Below are positions 50,522 to 57,810 of a stretch of 64,000 bases of DNA, piece after piece (the first letter of the stretch is position 1; each line of letters opens with the position of its first letter). Under the pieces are notes generated by a model that ran no database searches, had not been told where the DNA came from, and was given only the letters and a program-made list of their open reading frames with translations. Position numbers and translations under genes: made by a program. This DNA comes from Gordonia sp. OPL2 (GTDB lineage Bacteria > Actinomycetota > Actinomycetes > Mycobacteriales > Mycobacteriaceae): NCBI RefSeq assembly GCF_003797825.1, contig NZ_RKME01000003.1, positions 62,001 to 126,000 of the forward strand, given 5' to 3'.

Positions 50522-51478
50522 GTGACTTCGGACAACGATCTCCTGTTTCACTACACCGACGCAGGAGGACTGCTCGGCATCCTGTCACCAGGACCAATGC
50601 ACTCATCCTGGGGTGGTGAGATCGAGCTTGGCGGGTCTCTGAACTTGCGGGCATCCGATGTGCGCTATCTAAACGACACAACCGAAGTGCGCTACGGCGC
50701 GAAGGTCGTTGCGAAGATTCTACGAAACAAATCTAAGAGCACCGACATATCCGACGTTGAACGCCACGGGCTACTTCAGTTAGCAGATGAACTCAAGAAT
50801 GACGAGATCACCATCGACTGGTGGACACACCGCTCACCAGTCGCAGTTCACGCGGCCTGCTTCACGGAGTCCGGCGACCTACTGAGTCAATGGCAAGGAT
50901 ACGGAGACAACGGAGGGGGATACGCAATCGGAGTCACCCGAGACGCTCTCCAGTACTCGCTCGTGTCGCTACCTGGCAATCCGATGTTCCGGGGCTTACA
51001 ACTCAAGAAAGTCTGCTATGGGAATGGACAAAAGACGAAAAGTCTCGTAGCAAATCTCATAGAAACACTCACAGGCGAAGAGAACGTCTTGGACAAAGGC
51101 GAGTTATCAGACACGGCGAGACGAGACGCAATTATGACAGCCGCGCAAATCAAGCATCCCGCGTTTAAGTCCGAACGAGAATGGCGGCTCATAACCGACA
51201 CATCAGGAAACTGGTTCAACGAGTTTCGACCCACTTCACAGGGACTCATCCCCTACGTCGATTACATCGTCAATCCAACTCCGACTACAACTCCGCTCCA
51301 TCCCTCCGATTTAGCTTCAGACGACGGCCCAGCGCCGCGACCTCCCACAATCGGCAAGGTAGTTGTCGGCCCTGGGGGCGATCGTAAGCTTCGGATGGAC
51401 GCGGTGAGCCGACTACTACGCCGCTTCGGCCATAACCCCGACTGCGTGGTTCAATCCGACGTTCCCTACCGTGCGTGA
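50522..51478 (+). CDS. DUF2971 family protein, element cargo
   Basis: 318 residues from GTG 50522; a TTG two codons before is possible. Typical DUF2971 features: HYT at 10-12, NLRASDVRYLNDTTE (41-55), CFTESGDLLSQWQGYGDN followed by GYAIGV, and KSEREWRLI. DUF2971 genes are often found in mobile islands and defence-gene neighbourhoods; their activity is not established. The N-terminal layout (aromatic-Thr, then a loop with R/N-D-E) recalls ADP-ribosyltransferase-like folds, which is speculation. GC is clearly lower than the chromosome. Confidence 0.75.
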   Translation: MTSDNDLLFHYTDAGGLLGILSPGPMHSSWGGEIELGGSLNLRASDVRYLNDTTEVRYGAKVVAKILRNKSKSTDISDVERHGLLQLADELKNDEITIDWWTHRSPVAVHAACFTESGDLLSQWQGYGDNGGGYAIGVTRDALQYSLVSLPGNPMFRGLQLKKVCYGNGQKTKSLVANLIETLTGEENVLDKGELSDTARRDAIMTAAQIKHPAFKSEREWRLITDTSGNWFNEFRPTSQGLIPYVDYIVNPTPTTTPLHPSDLASDDGPAPRPPTIGKVVVGPGGDRKLRMDAVSRLLRRFGHNPDCVVQSDVPYRA

Positions 51479-51508
51479 CGCATAAGTGCACCCGTTTACG
51501 AACGAAAA

Positions 51509-51544
51509 ACACCCCCGGCAACCGTCATAGGTCACCGGGGGTGT
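51509..51544 (+). terminator. Terminator after the DUF2971 gene
   Basis: ACACCCCCGG at 51509-51518 pairs with 51535-51544 around 16 nt, 30 bp after the stop codon. It separates this gene from the two membrane-protein genes that follow. Confidence 0.75.
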
Positions 51545-51569
51545 CACATACGCACGCCATACTCAGCGG

Positions 51570-51971
51570 ATGGAAGCCGCCGTCACAATCTCAATCATCT
51601 CCGCAGCCATCGCCGCCACATCAGCGCTCGCCGCAGCCTACAGCGCCAGAACCACCAAACGATCATTCGAACGCCAGGAACGCGCCGACCACACCAACGC
51701 AATCCGATCAGAGTTTGTCACCGAACCATCCGATCCGGGAAGCTTCCTCGTCGTTCAGACCGGGCCAGGCACCGCCCACAGGGTCAAGTTCGACACCCTC
51801 GTCTTCTCAACGAGTGCCCCAGACGGGCCACCCGAGGAATGGTTACCGGGACACGCAGAACGATTCGCAGACAACCGAGACTTGAGCAACGGTCACAAGG
51901 TTCCGATGGTCTCGTGGGTCGACGCAGACGGAAACGAGCACCGTCAGCCGGTTCTAATACCTTCGGAGTGA
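51570..51971 (+). CDS. Single-pass membrane-anchored protein A, unknown function
   Basis: 133 residues. N-terminal membrane helix (about 4-25) followed by basic residues (RTTKRSFERQERADH), which suggests the C-terminal part faces the cytoplasm. That part looks like a beta-sandwich: FLVVQTGPGTAHRVKFDTLVF. A CATACT hexamer lies 6 bp before the ATG and there is no ribosome-binding site, so the mRNA is probably leaderless. The same 10-base sequence precedes the next gene, whose protein has a similar layout. Confidence 0.65.
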   Translation: MEAAVTISIISAAIAATSALAAAYSARTTKRSFERQERADHTNAIRSEFVTEPSDPGSFLVVQTGPGTAHRVKFDTLVFSTSAPDGPPEEWLPGHAERFADNRDLSNGHKVPMVSWVDADGNEHRQPVLIPSE

Positions 51972-51990
51972 ACCGCCATACTCTTGAGTC

Positions 51991-52740
51991 ATGAATCTGC
52001 CGGACCGTCGAACCGCCCTCGTGACGGCGGGAGTGCTGGCACTCGCTGTCGGGGCAGTGCTCGCCTACACCACGTTCGCGAACGATTGGCACGGTGACCG
52101 CGTCGATTGGGGCAGTGTTCCTGCGTGGCTTTCCTTCGCAGCCAGCGTCGGCACGTTCGCCGGTATCTGGGTTGCGTATCTCAACTTCCGCACGACTCGT
52201 GAGCACCGACGAGACGACGAAGCATCGCCTGCACGACTGCTGGTCATTGAGAACGTGGCCGTGGCCTACGGCGGCAAGTATCCGACGGTCACAGTGACAC
52301 TGCGGAACGTCGGCTCACAGACGTTCTCCGATGTCCAAGTCACGGGCGTGACCCTGTGCGATCTAGGCTGCCAGCAAACTCATCACGACCATTGGCACGA
52401 ACGGACCCATGAGAGCCACGAGGTTGTGAGGCCGAACGCCACACTGCAATCGGGATGGGTACTCCCCGTCGAGCGATTCTCCGACCGGGCTACCCAACGC
52501 CCTGAAGTTCAGTACGAGTACACTGATGGCAAAGGCAAGCGTTGGCGTCGACTCAGCAACCTAGAACCTGAACGCATACCAGCTAAGCAAACCGACCGGC
52601 AGCGCCGCCAACGGTTCGATGATGCCCTAGCGGCGCGCCCCGACGGCGGAAACGGCAACGCGAACATTCACATCAATCTGGCCATCGGGCAGGTCGTCCA
52701 GTTGGAAGACGACGACGAAGCAGAAACGCGCGGCGACTAA
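51991..52740 (+). CDS. Two-pass membrane protein B, unknown function
   Basis: 249 residues. Membrane helices at about 8-28 and 44-66, then RTTREHRRDDE and a beta-rich domain with VTVTLRNVGSQTFSDVQVTG, followed by a His/Cys cluster (CDLGCQQTHHDHWH) that could bind metal, and a charged tail. Layout (helix, RTT-type juxtamembrane, NVG-type beta domain) parallels the gene just upstream. CATACT lies 8 bp before the ATG, again suggesting a nearly leaderless transcript. No known family recognised. Confidence 0.65.
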   Translation: MNLPDRRTALVTAGVLALAVGAVLAYTTFANDWHGDRVDWGSVPAWLSFAASVGTFAGIWVAYLNFRTTREHRRDDEASPARLLVIENVAVAYGGKYPTVTVTLRNVGSQTFSDVQVTGVTLCDLGCQQTHHDHWHERTHESHEVVRPNATLQSGWVLPVERFSDRATQRPEVQYEYTDGKGKRWRRLSNLEPERIPAKQTDRQRRQRFDDALAARPDGGNGNANIHINLAIGQVVQLEDDDEAETRGD

Positions 52741-52749
52741 ACCGGCAGA

Positions 52750-53526
52750 TCATCTATCAGCGGCGATCTTCACAGTGCCCGACTGCTCGACCTCTCGATC
52801 CCACGGCGGACGAACAAGCCGACCAGGACAACCCTCGTCATGCCCAAACCCGCGCCTGCACGTACACGCCCTGTCCACATCCATCGCCCACTGCAAACGA
52901 GGCGGCACACGACGACCGAATGAGTTGAACTCGATTACCCGACTCTCATCCAACGAGCCAGGATCGACGATCCACTCCGCGTAATCGTCCACGGCAATGC
53001 GCACGCGTCCCAGTTCGGCACTATCAACAGTGCGCAGCATTGGGCCACCACCAAACGCGCCGCCATACCAGCAGACTCCCAGCACAGCATCGGCAGGCAC
53101 GACAGCGGTCCACAACCGCAACTCGTGGCACTGGTATTTGATCCACGGGTACGAGTGACAGAACCGAGGATCAGCGGACCAACTCAACCCCTCACGCCAA
53201 TCAGCAGCCAACCGCCACAACACAATCGGGTCAGATGGGGCATCAACTGTCGGCAACGTTTTGCCTTCGAATACCTGCCGAAACCCGACGCGTCGGAACT
53301 CGTCCACCCAATCATCTCGCGAGCGCGATGTCGTGCAGTTCTTCACGAAGTCCCGGTACATGCCGACGATCTCGGGATCATCTACAGCTTGTGCCACCGC
53401 ATTACGAAACTCACGCAGGTGAGCGAACTCGTCCACGACAGTGATCGCCTCATCGGCCATGCGGCGCGAACTCTGCCACGCTGCGACGAGACCATCATCG
53501 ACCCCGCCGCCATTCTTGTTGAACAT
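52750..53526 (-). CDS. Hypothetical protein with ADP-ribosyltransferase-like motif layout
   Basis: 258 residues, facing the plus-strand cargo. The central part has VLWRLAADWREGLSWSADPRF, then LRLWTAVVPADAVLG and DDYAEWIVDP. A group of phage-borne proteins with YRG...GLSWT...EVEVLVDP has this order, and it resembles the R-S-E triad of ADP-ribosyltransferases; here Arg105, Ser115/Ser117 and Glu184 would be the residues. A C-terminal CTCRRGFGHDEGC segment may bind zinc. The catalytic reading is inference from motif order only. Confidence 0.55.
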   Translation of the reverse strand: MFNKNGGGVDDGLVAAWQSSRRMADEAITVVDEFAHLREFRNAVAQAVDDPEIVGMYRDFVKNCTTSRSRDDWVDEFRRVGFRQVFEGKTLPTVDAPSDPIVLWRLAADWREGLSWSADPRFCHSYPWIKYQCHELRLWTAVVPADAVLGVCWYGGAFGGGPMLRTVDSAELGRVRIAVDDYAEWIVDPGSLDESRVIEFNSFGRRVPPRLQWAMDVDRACTCRRGFGHDEGCPGRLVRPPWDREVEQSGTVKIAADR

Positions 53527-53842
53527 CCGTCATCTTTCTTGGTTGTCGGGGCCATACTCCGTCGCCCACGAGGGGTGGGGGGTACCCCCGAAGGTGTTGC
53601 GCCGGTCCATATCTACGCCCAGCGATCCTCTCTCCCTCTGGCCAATTCCATACGTCAGAAACCGTTCTATGGCTTTCTCTCGCTCGCCATAAAGGCTTCC
53701 ACAATGCACAGAGACGGCCTAGATTCGGTTCCCGCATACCCTGGTTAGGCGGATCGCTTAGAATCGATCTGAGGGCCACTTTTTCCGACGTACCATATTC
53801 GGTGATTCTGCGACTCAAAGTTGGGCGCGCCTGCCTCATGAT
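53527..53842. other. 316-bp gap upstream of the ART-like gene
   Basis: No gene supported; open frames on both strands are short and lack overlaps or ribosome-binding sites. Lower GC than the surroundings. It should hold the promoter for the minus-strand gene at 52750-53526. A GGGGGTACCCCC palindrome is centred near 53586, and a third copy of GCCATACTC is at 53551-53559. Confidence 0.4.
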
Positions 53843-54526
53843 TTAAGGCTCCGACCTGCGGTTTCGTCGCCGGTTGCGTTCACGTCTGCAATCGACGCAC
53901 TCGTTTTGCAGCCCATCTTTGGTTGATCGGTTGTTCCCGAAGTTGTGCAACGTTCTCGATTGTTGGCATCCGGGGCACCATTTCAACCCCTCGGGTACAT
54001 CGACGGATTGCACTCGTGACGCAATCGCCGCTTCCCCAGGGTCGCCATTCTTGTTGACTCGGGCTAAATGCGCGCTACAGAATCCACGTCCGGAATGTGC
54101 ACGGTCGCATCCATCAACATCACAACCCTGCCGATTTCGTTGCTGTATCTCAGCAGAACCGGGATCCCCGTTACGCATTAATCGCTTGTGGTGCACCGAG
54201 CACAAACCTCTTGCCGCATGAGGGCGACTACAGGTGTCAACTGTGCAGTACGGCCCGTACTGGCCTTGGACGTGTTCGCCGATGTCGGCACCACCGGGGT
54301 CTCCATAAGTGGTGTAGTAGCGCAGATAGTGGGGCCAGCACCATCCGCGTGCCGCATGTTTACGGCCACACCCTGCGATCACGCACAGCCGTGTGGATGC
54401 GTTGACGGGTTCGCCAATCTCGGCGTCACCCACGTCTCCGGTACGCCGGAAACGCCGGTAGTGCGGTAGACACTTGCCACGCGAATAGTGTTTGCGGTCG
54501 CAGTTCTCGACCTCGCATACCCTCAC
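53843..54526 (-). CDS. Protein with four tandem CxxxxC...RGxCxxH zinc fingers
   Basis: 227 residues from GTG 54526, chosen because it overlaps the stop of a small zinc-ribbon gene (GTGA); the open frame upstream to 54613 is that gene's shadow. Four ~43-residue repeats each carry C-x4-C-x3-H-x5-C-x2-H (first ligands at 4, 48, 94 and 135) followed by GDPG-A-I. A separate C-terminal finger is CPGC (184-187) with CVDC (210-213), ending in an Arg-rich tail. It probably binds DNA or RNA. The same finger occurs once in the gene at 56905-57228. Confidence 0.75.
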   Translation of the reverse strand: MRVCEVENCDRKHYSRGKCLPHYRRFRRTGDVGDAEIGEPVNASTRLCVIAGCGRKHAARGWCWPHYLRYYTTYGDPGGADIGEHVQGQYGPYCTVDTCSRPHAARGLCSVHHKRLMRNGDPGSAEIQQRNRQGCDVDGCDRAHSGRGFCSAHLARVNKNGDPGEAAIASRVQSVDVPEGLKWCPGCQQSRTLHNFGNNRSTKDGLQNECVDCRRERNRRRNRRSEP

Positions 54527-54636
54527 TGTTTGCCTCGTGGTTGAAAGCTTTGGCAGTCGCCGCAGAACCTGCGGTAAACGCTCGTGGGAAACTTCCGCCT
54601 GCAACGTCGACACGTCCGCAGCGGCACCGCCGTCAC
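54523..54636 (-). CDS. Small zinc-ribbon protein, 37 residues
   Basis: GTG at 54636 overlaps the stop of the upstream gene and its own TGA overlaps the GTG of the next gene, so both ends are GTGA junctions. The protein contains CRRCRRKF and FCGDCQSF, two CxxC pairs 13 residues apart that form a plausible zinc ribbon, in a very basic 37-residue chain. Likely nucleic-acid binding. Too short to be called by usual length cut-offs. Confidence 0.65.
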   Translation of the reverse strand: MTAVPLRTCRRCRRKFPTSVYRRFCGDCQSFQPRGKQ

Positions 54637-54977
54637 AGGATGCCTAGCTGCCGGGCCATCACACGGTCGACCACATACGTGCCGGTGCCGGTGCCGGGGT
54701 CAACATCGGGACGGCCACCGCCATACAGCGGAGCATCGGGGTCTCGTGGGGTCGCCGCGATCGGCTTTGTGTTGGCAACGGCCACCACTTCGTTCTCCTG
54801 CTCGTCCTCGTTGCCGTCGGCGTTCTCCTGGGCGGCGCGGGCGCGTTCCTCGTAGGCCCGGTACCCGCGCACCGTGGAACCGTCACCGATGGCGATTGAG
54901 CGCTCTACTGGTGGCGTCTTCGCGGCTTCGATGACCGCCTCCAGCAGCGGGTCGGTACTCCCGCGCAGCAGGGTCAC
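54633..54977 (-). CDS. Hypothetical acidic-linker protein
   Basis: 114 residues from GTG 54977, coupled to the gene upstream by GTGA. The first ~50 residues are mixed (LLRGSTDPLLEAVIEAAK), then an acidic stretch (ENADGNEDEQENEV) and a Gly/Pro-rich C-terminus (YGGGRPDVDPGTGTG). No domain recognised. Part of the phage-like coupled gene set. Confidence 0.65.
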   Translation of the reverse strand: MTLLRGSTDPLLEAVIEAAKTPPVERSIAIGDGSTVRGYRAYEERARAAQENADGNEDEQENEVVAVANTKPIAATPRDPDAPLYGGGRPDVDPGTGTGTYVVDRVMARQLGIL

Positions 54978-55717
54978 GGGGCCACCTGCTCACCACGTGC
55001 CCAAGCCTCTACAACCAGATCGGCAGCAGCCGCACTCGTCGGTGTCCAAGGTCGGCGGGCCTGCTCAAAAGCGAACCGGCGCAGTTTGTCCGTATGCGCG
55101 GGGACGTGGTGCGGATTGGCGTCGAGTCGGAACAGGGCAGCCGCACCGACACCAGGCTTCGGCTCCGGCAGCACCCCATGCTTACGGGCTAGGGTGACCA
55201 GTGACCGCAGGTTCGCATAGCGAGTACGCAGGTCGGCGAACTGCTGCCATTCCTTGACCTTGCCCGCCTCGATTGCGGCCTCGGCAGTGTCGATACTGCC
55301 GAGCTTGGGAACGAGTTTGAACCACTCGTCGCGAATAGCATCGAATCGCTTGTTGATCGTCTCGGGCAGCTTGCCGATCTGGGCGAACGCAATCTGTCGT
55401 GCCTCATTGATCGCGACGTTCGCAGCCTGTGTGGCGATGGTCTCCACGGCCTCGCGGGTGGGTAGTGCCAGTGCGGCATCCCACACTCGTTCGGTGTCGA
55501 GATCGGTGTCGGCCACCAATTCGGCAGCGACCTTCGCGGTGTATGCGGCGATAGCGGCTTCATGTCCCGCTACGGCCTGCTGGGCAACAACCGCTTTAGC
55601 CAGGATGGCATCCACGCGGGCCAGATCCTCATCGGTGAGCAGGTCGAGCATGGCCAGCAGCGGGCCAAGTTCCTCAACAGCATCGCGGCTGCGATAGTTC
55701 AAGTTCGGTAGTGTCAT
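54974..55717 (-). CDS. Helical protein of unknown function in the phage-like gene set
   Basis: 247 residues from ATG 55717 (MTLPNLNYRS) with GAGAAAG upstream; the frame open to 55885 overlaps another gene. Mostly helical, with long Ala/Glu-rich stretches (ELVADTDLDTERVWDAALAL). Such proteins beside head-tail connector genes can be scaffold- or packaging-related, but no motif shows this. GTGA overlap with the next gene. Confidence 0.7.
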   Translation of the reverse strand: MTLPNLNYRSRDAVEELGPLLAMLDLLTDEDLARVDAILAKAVVAQQAVAGHEAAIAAYTAKVAAELVADTDLDTERVWDAALALPTREAVETIATQAANVAINEARQIAFAQIGKLPETINKRFDAIRDEWFKLVPKLGSIDTAEAAIEAGKVKEWQQFADLRTRYANLRSLVTLARKHGVLPEPKPGVGAAALFRLDANPHHVPAHTDKLRRFAFEQARRPWTPTSAAAADLVVEAWARGEQVAP

Positions 55718-55751
55718 AATCTTTCTCGTTTCGTTGAATGTTGTTGTGTCG

Positions 55752-56225
55752 CTATTCGATTGGACCCAAATAGAACGGGTCTCCAAGTCCAAGGTTCGTG
55801 GGATCTGCCACATAGTTGGCGGGGTCGTATGGCCCGGTCGGGGTTCGCTCGTCGTCGCGCGTGGTCGATGCCAGCCACAGCGCACCGGTCGGCTTGTGGC
55901 TTTCCAGCACCGCCCGTTCTGCCGCTAGGAACATGTCGCCCGCCGCGAAGTCGGACGGGGCCAAGGTGGCTTGAAATGATCCGGCCTGATTGGTGAGGAA
56001 GCGATTAGGGTTGCGGTACAAGCGCATCGCGGCGCTCAGCACTACATCGATCACCTCGTCGGGCACAGCGGCACTGTCTGCCCATGCACGTTCGGCGATG
56101 GACCGTGCCCGCGTGGATGCCGACCACAGGGCCTCTGCCGCTCGTTCGTAGTCGGGGCTACCCGGTGCCAGGGTGACGCCCAAACGGACGCCCAGCCGCT
56201 CGACAGAGGCCAGCAGATCACTCAC
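55752..56225 (-). CDS. Phage head-tail connector/adaptor-like protein
   Basis: 157 residues. The core pattern VPDEVIDVVLSAAMRLYRNPNR, then AGSFQATLAP and DMFLAAERAVLE, is that of actinophage head-tail adaptor proteins (Gp15/Gp19/gp6-like), which join the portal to the tail. Here no portal, capsid or tail genes accompany it, so it either alters a helper phage particle or is a remnant. Start overlaps the upstream gene by 8 bp. The C-terminus is longer than usual for the family. Confidence 0.65.
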   Translation of the reverse strand: MSDLLASVERLGVRLGVTLAPGSPDYERAAEALWSASTRARSIAERAWADSAAVPDEVIDVVLSAAMRLYRNPNRFLTNQAGSFQATLAPSDFAAGDMFLAAERAVLESHKPTGALWLASTTRDDERTPTGPYDPANYVADPTNLGLGDPFYLGPIE

Positions 56226-56457
56226 TGGAACCCCCGGTGCGCATCAAGCCGTCGATGACCGATGTGACTGCACGGATCGCCGCCTCATGGTCAAAGTCGC
56301 CCGCCTGCCGGATCAGTTCAGCGCCGACCACAAGTGCTTCGTGCGCTTCCATGCCGAGATCAAACGCTCGATCTCCGTCTACAACTCGGACGTGATAGCG
56401 GGTGTTCTGCTCGGCGGTGATCACCCGTAGCGGGGTGCGTCGTCGTACCAGTGCCAT
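56218..56457 (-). CDS. Small hypothetical protein, paralogue group member 1
   Basis: 79 residues from ATG 56457 (MALVRRRTPL); two GTG codons slightly upstream are alternatives. A beta-hairpin-like YHVRVVDGDRAFDLG is followed by a helix EALVVGAELIRQAG. The next two upstream genes encode proteins of the same strand-strand-helix layout. Confidence 0.62.
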   Translation of the reverse strand: MALVRRRTPLRVITAEQNTRYHVRVVDGDRAFDLGMEAHEALVVGAELIRQAGDFDHEAAIRAVTSVIDGLMRTGGSSE

Positions 56458-56459
56458 GC

Positions 56460-56708
56460 TCACCACCCCTTGCGGGCGATAGCCTGCGCCGGGGTTGCCG
56501 CCTTCGTAGCGTCGAGACCTTCGGCCTCTTCGATCCCGGCGATGAACTGATCGATGTCGTCCACGGGTATCGCAATCCACGATGACGATTGCCGGATCGT
56601 GATGCGGTCGGAACCGCCGAATCGTTGGCGTCCGAATCTGAGCGGTGCGGTGACGGTATCGGTCGGTTGCATCACCAGTTCGGTGGAAAAATACGGTTTG
56701 ACTGTCAT
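56460..56708 (-). CDS. Small hypothetical protein, paralogue group member 2
   Basis: 82 residues. DRITIRQSSSWIAIPVDDIDQFIAGIEEAEG shows the pattern of two strands then a helix ending I-x-EA, shared with the gene upstream (YIILRHRQAEIRVPVEQ...GIAEA). The ATG overlaps the upstream stop as ATGA. Confidence 0.65.
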   Translation of the reverse strand: MTVKPYFSTELVMQPTDTVTAPLRFGRQRFGGSDRITIRQSSSWIAIPVDDIDQFIAGIEEAEGLDATKAATPAQAIARKGW

Positions 56709-56908
56709 TCGTTGTCTTCTCTGTGTTCTGTAGCTTCGGCGATGCCGACGAGCAAGTCAGCAAGCGAATACGCCTGTTCGACAGGGACTCGGATCTCAGC
56801 TTGCCGGTGCCGAAGGATGATGTAGCGCCTGTGTGTTCGTAGATGCGTAGCCAGGCTTGCCACGCACACTTGGTTGCCGCGTTCGTCTGTGACTGCCAGC
56901 GTTCTCAT
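56705..56908 (-). CDS. Small hypothetical protein, paralogue group member 3
   Basis: 67 residues starting MRTLAVTDERG. Two strands and a helix in YIILRHRQAEIRVPVEQ and SLADLLVGIAEATE. ATGA overlaps at both ends. Small proteins of this kind are widespread in actinophage early regions; function unknown. Confidence 0.65.
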   Translation of the reverse strand: MRTLAVTDERGNQVCVASLATHLRTHRRYIILRHRQAEIRVPVEQAYSLADLLVGIAEATEHREDNE

Positions 56909-57228
56909 CCGCCCTCTTCCGCCACGTATCGTGCTCGTCGTTCTGCCGAAACTCGTTGCAACACTGATCGATAGGTGATTCTCGACTCGACCTCACGGAA
57001 GTAGTTGGCTTCTTCGGTGGCGTAACCGATGCACGCGTGATCGCGACGCGCATCCTGATCGGCGCGCAGTGCCCGGTAGAGGTCGACGCACTCGGTGATG
57101 AACGAGTTGTCCCGCCGTGGCGCATTGGTCAGTGTTCCTGCTCGTCTGTGTCGTTCGTAGTGTTTCCCGCAGTAGCCGCGCGCCCTGTTCGGTTGTCGTT
57201 CGCAGCCGCGTTCGTCGCAGGACGACAC
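56905..57228 (-). CDS. Single-finger CxxxxC...RGxCxxH protein
   Basis: 107 residues from GTG 57228, directly after the HTH gene stop. N-terminal finger Cys4-x4-Cys9...Cys20-x2-His23 in the same RGYCGKHYERHRR context as the fingers of the 53843-54526 gene. The rest is helical and charged (ALRADQDARRDHA). Fingers of this type precede HNH or DNA-binding parts in actinophage proteins; no nuclease motif is seen here. Confidence 0.65.
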   Translation of the reverse strand: MSSCDERGCERQPNRARGYCGKHYERHRRAGTLTNAPRRDNSFITECVDLYRALRADQDARRDHACIGYATEEANYFREVESRITYRSVLQRVSAERRARYVAEEGG

Positions 57229-57417
57229 TCAGACCTCGGTGTCGTGCATGACCGGGTTACTGCCCAGTGAGTCGAGCGATGATCGGCGGATTCGGGTGGT
57301 GCGTGGTCCGAGTTGTTCGGCTGGCAGGTGCCCGGTCCGGATCCATTTTTGGATGGTTCGTACGTTGAGTTGCAGTTCGTCGGCCACTTGGGCCGGGGTC
57401 ATCCATTCATCTGTCAC
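57229..57417 (-). CDS. Helix-turn-helix (MerR/excisionase-like) protein
   Basis: 62 residues: WMTPAQVADELQLNVRTIQKWIRTGHLPAEQLG is a winged-helix DNA-binding domain of the excisionase/MerR (HTH_17) type. First gene of the minus-strand coupled set, so it may regulate that set or act as a recombination directionality factor. A TATCCT -10-like hexamer lies about 55 bp upstream (57473-57478). Confidence 0.82.
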   Translation of the reverse strand: MTDEWMTPAQVADELQLNVRTIQKWIRTGHLPAEQLGPRTTRIRRSSLDSLGSNPVMHDTEV

Positions 57418-57810
57418 GTTTCTTCCTATGGTGTTGCGTCGCTTCCATTTTCGCGACTCTTACACCTTTAAGGATACTCAGCGACTGGCCACACGATTTC
57501 TGCGCGCGTTTGTGAGATCCCTACAGCGATCCGACTACCCGACCCCGCATCTGCCCTGCTCGCCGAAATCGCCGGCTCTCAGATTCCTACAAATTGACCG
57601 TCCCACAACCGACTCTTACGGAGATGCACTAGGCCCCACCCGGTCACTCGGACACCCGACAGCTACAAAAGTCGCTCTACGTGGCTCTCAGCCACCTTCA
57701 CGGGCGTGTTGTGCACGAATCCTGTTGCCCCGGATCTTGATTCGAGCATCGCGGCATGACAATAAGTGGACACCCTGTTGCCCCGAATCCTCACCAACTG
57801 TCACAGTCCA
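57418..57810. other. 393-bp regulatory gap between divergent genes
   Basis: No supported gene. Contains a minus-strand TATCCT hexamer for the HTH-led gene set and, near the plus-strand gene, two direct repeats of CCTGTTGCCCCGGATC type (57721-57736 and 57774-57789, 15/16 identical, 53 bp apart) that could be operator copies. Confidence 0.4.

Noticed and set aside
50164-50619. 151-residue plus-strand frame between the coupled set and the DUF2971 gene
   Set aside because: It overlaps the well-supported DUF2971 gene by about 100 bp, ends in Arg-rich shadow sequence and lacks a ribosome-binding site; at best a decayed gene.
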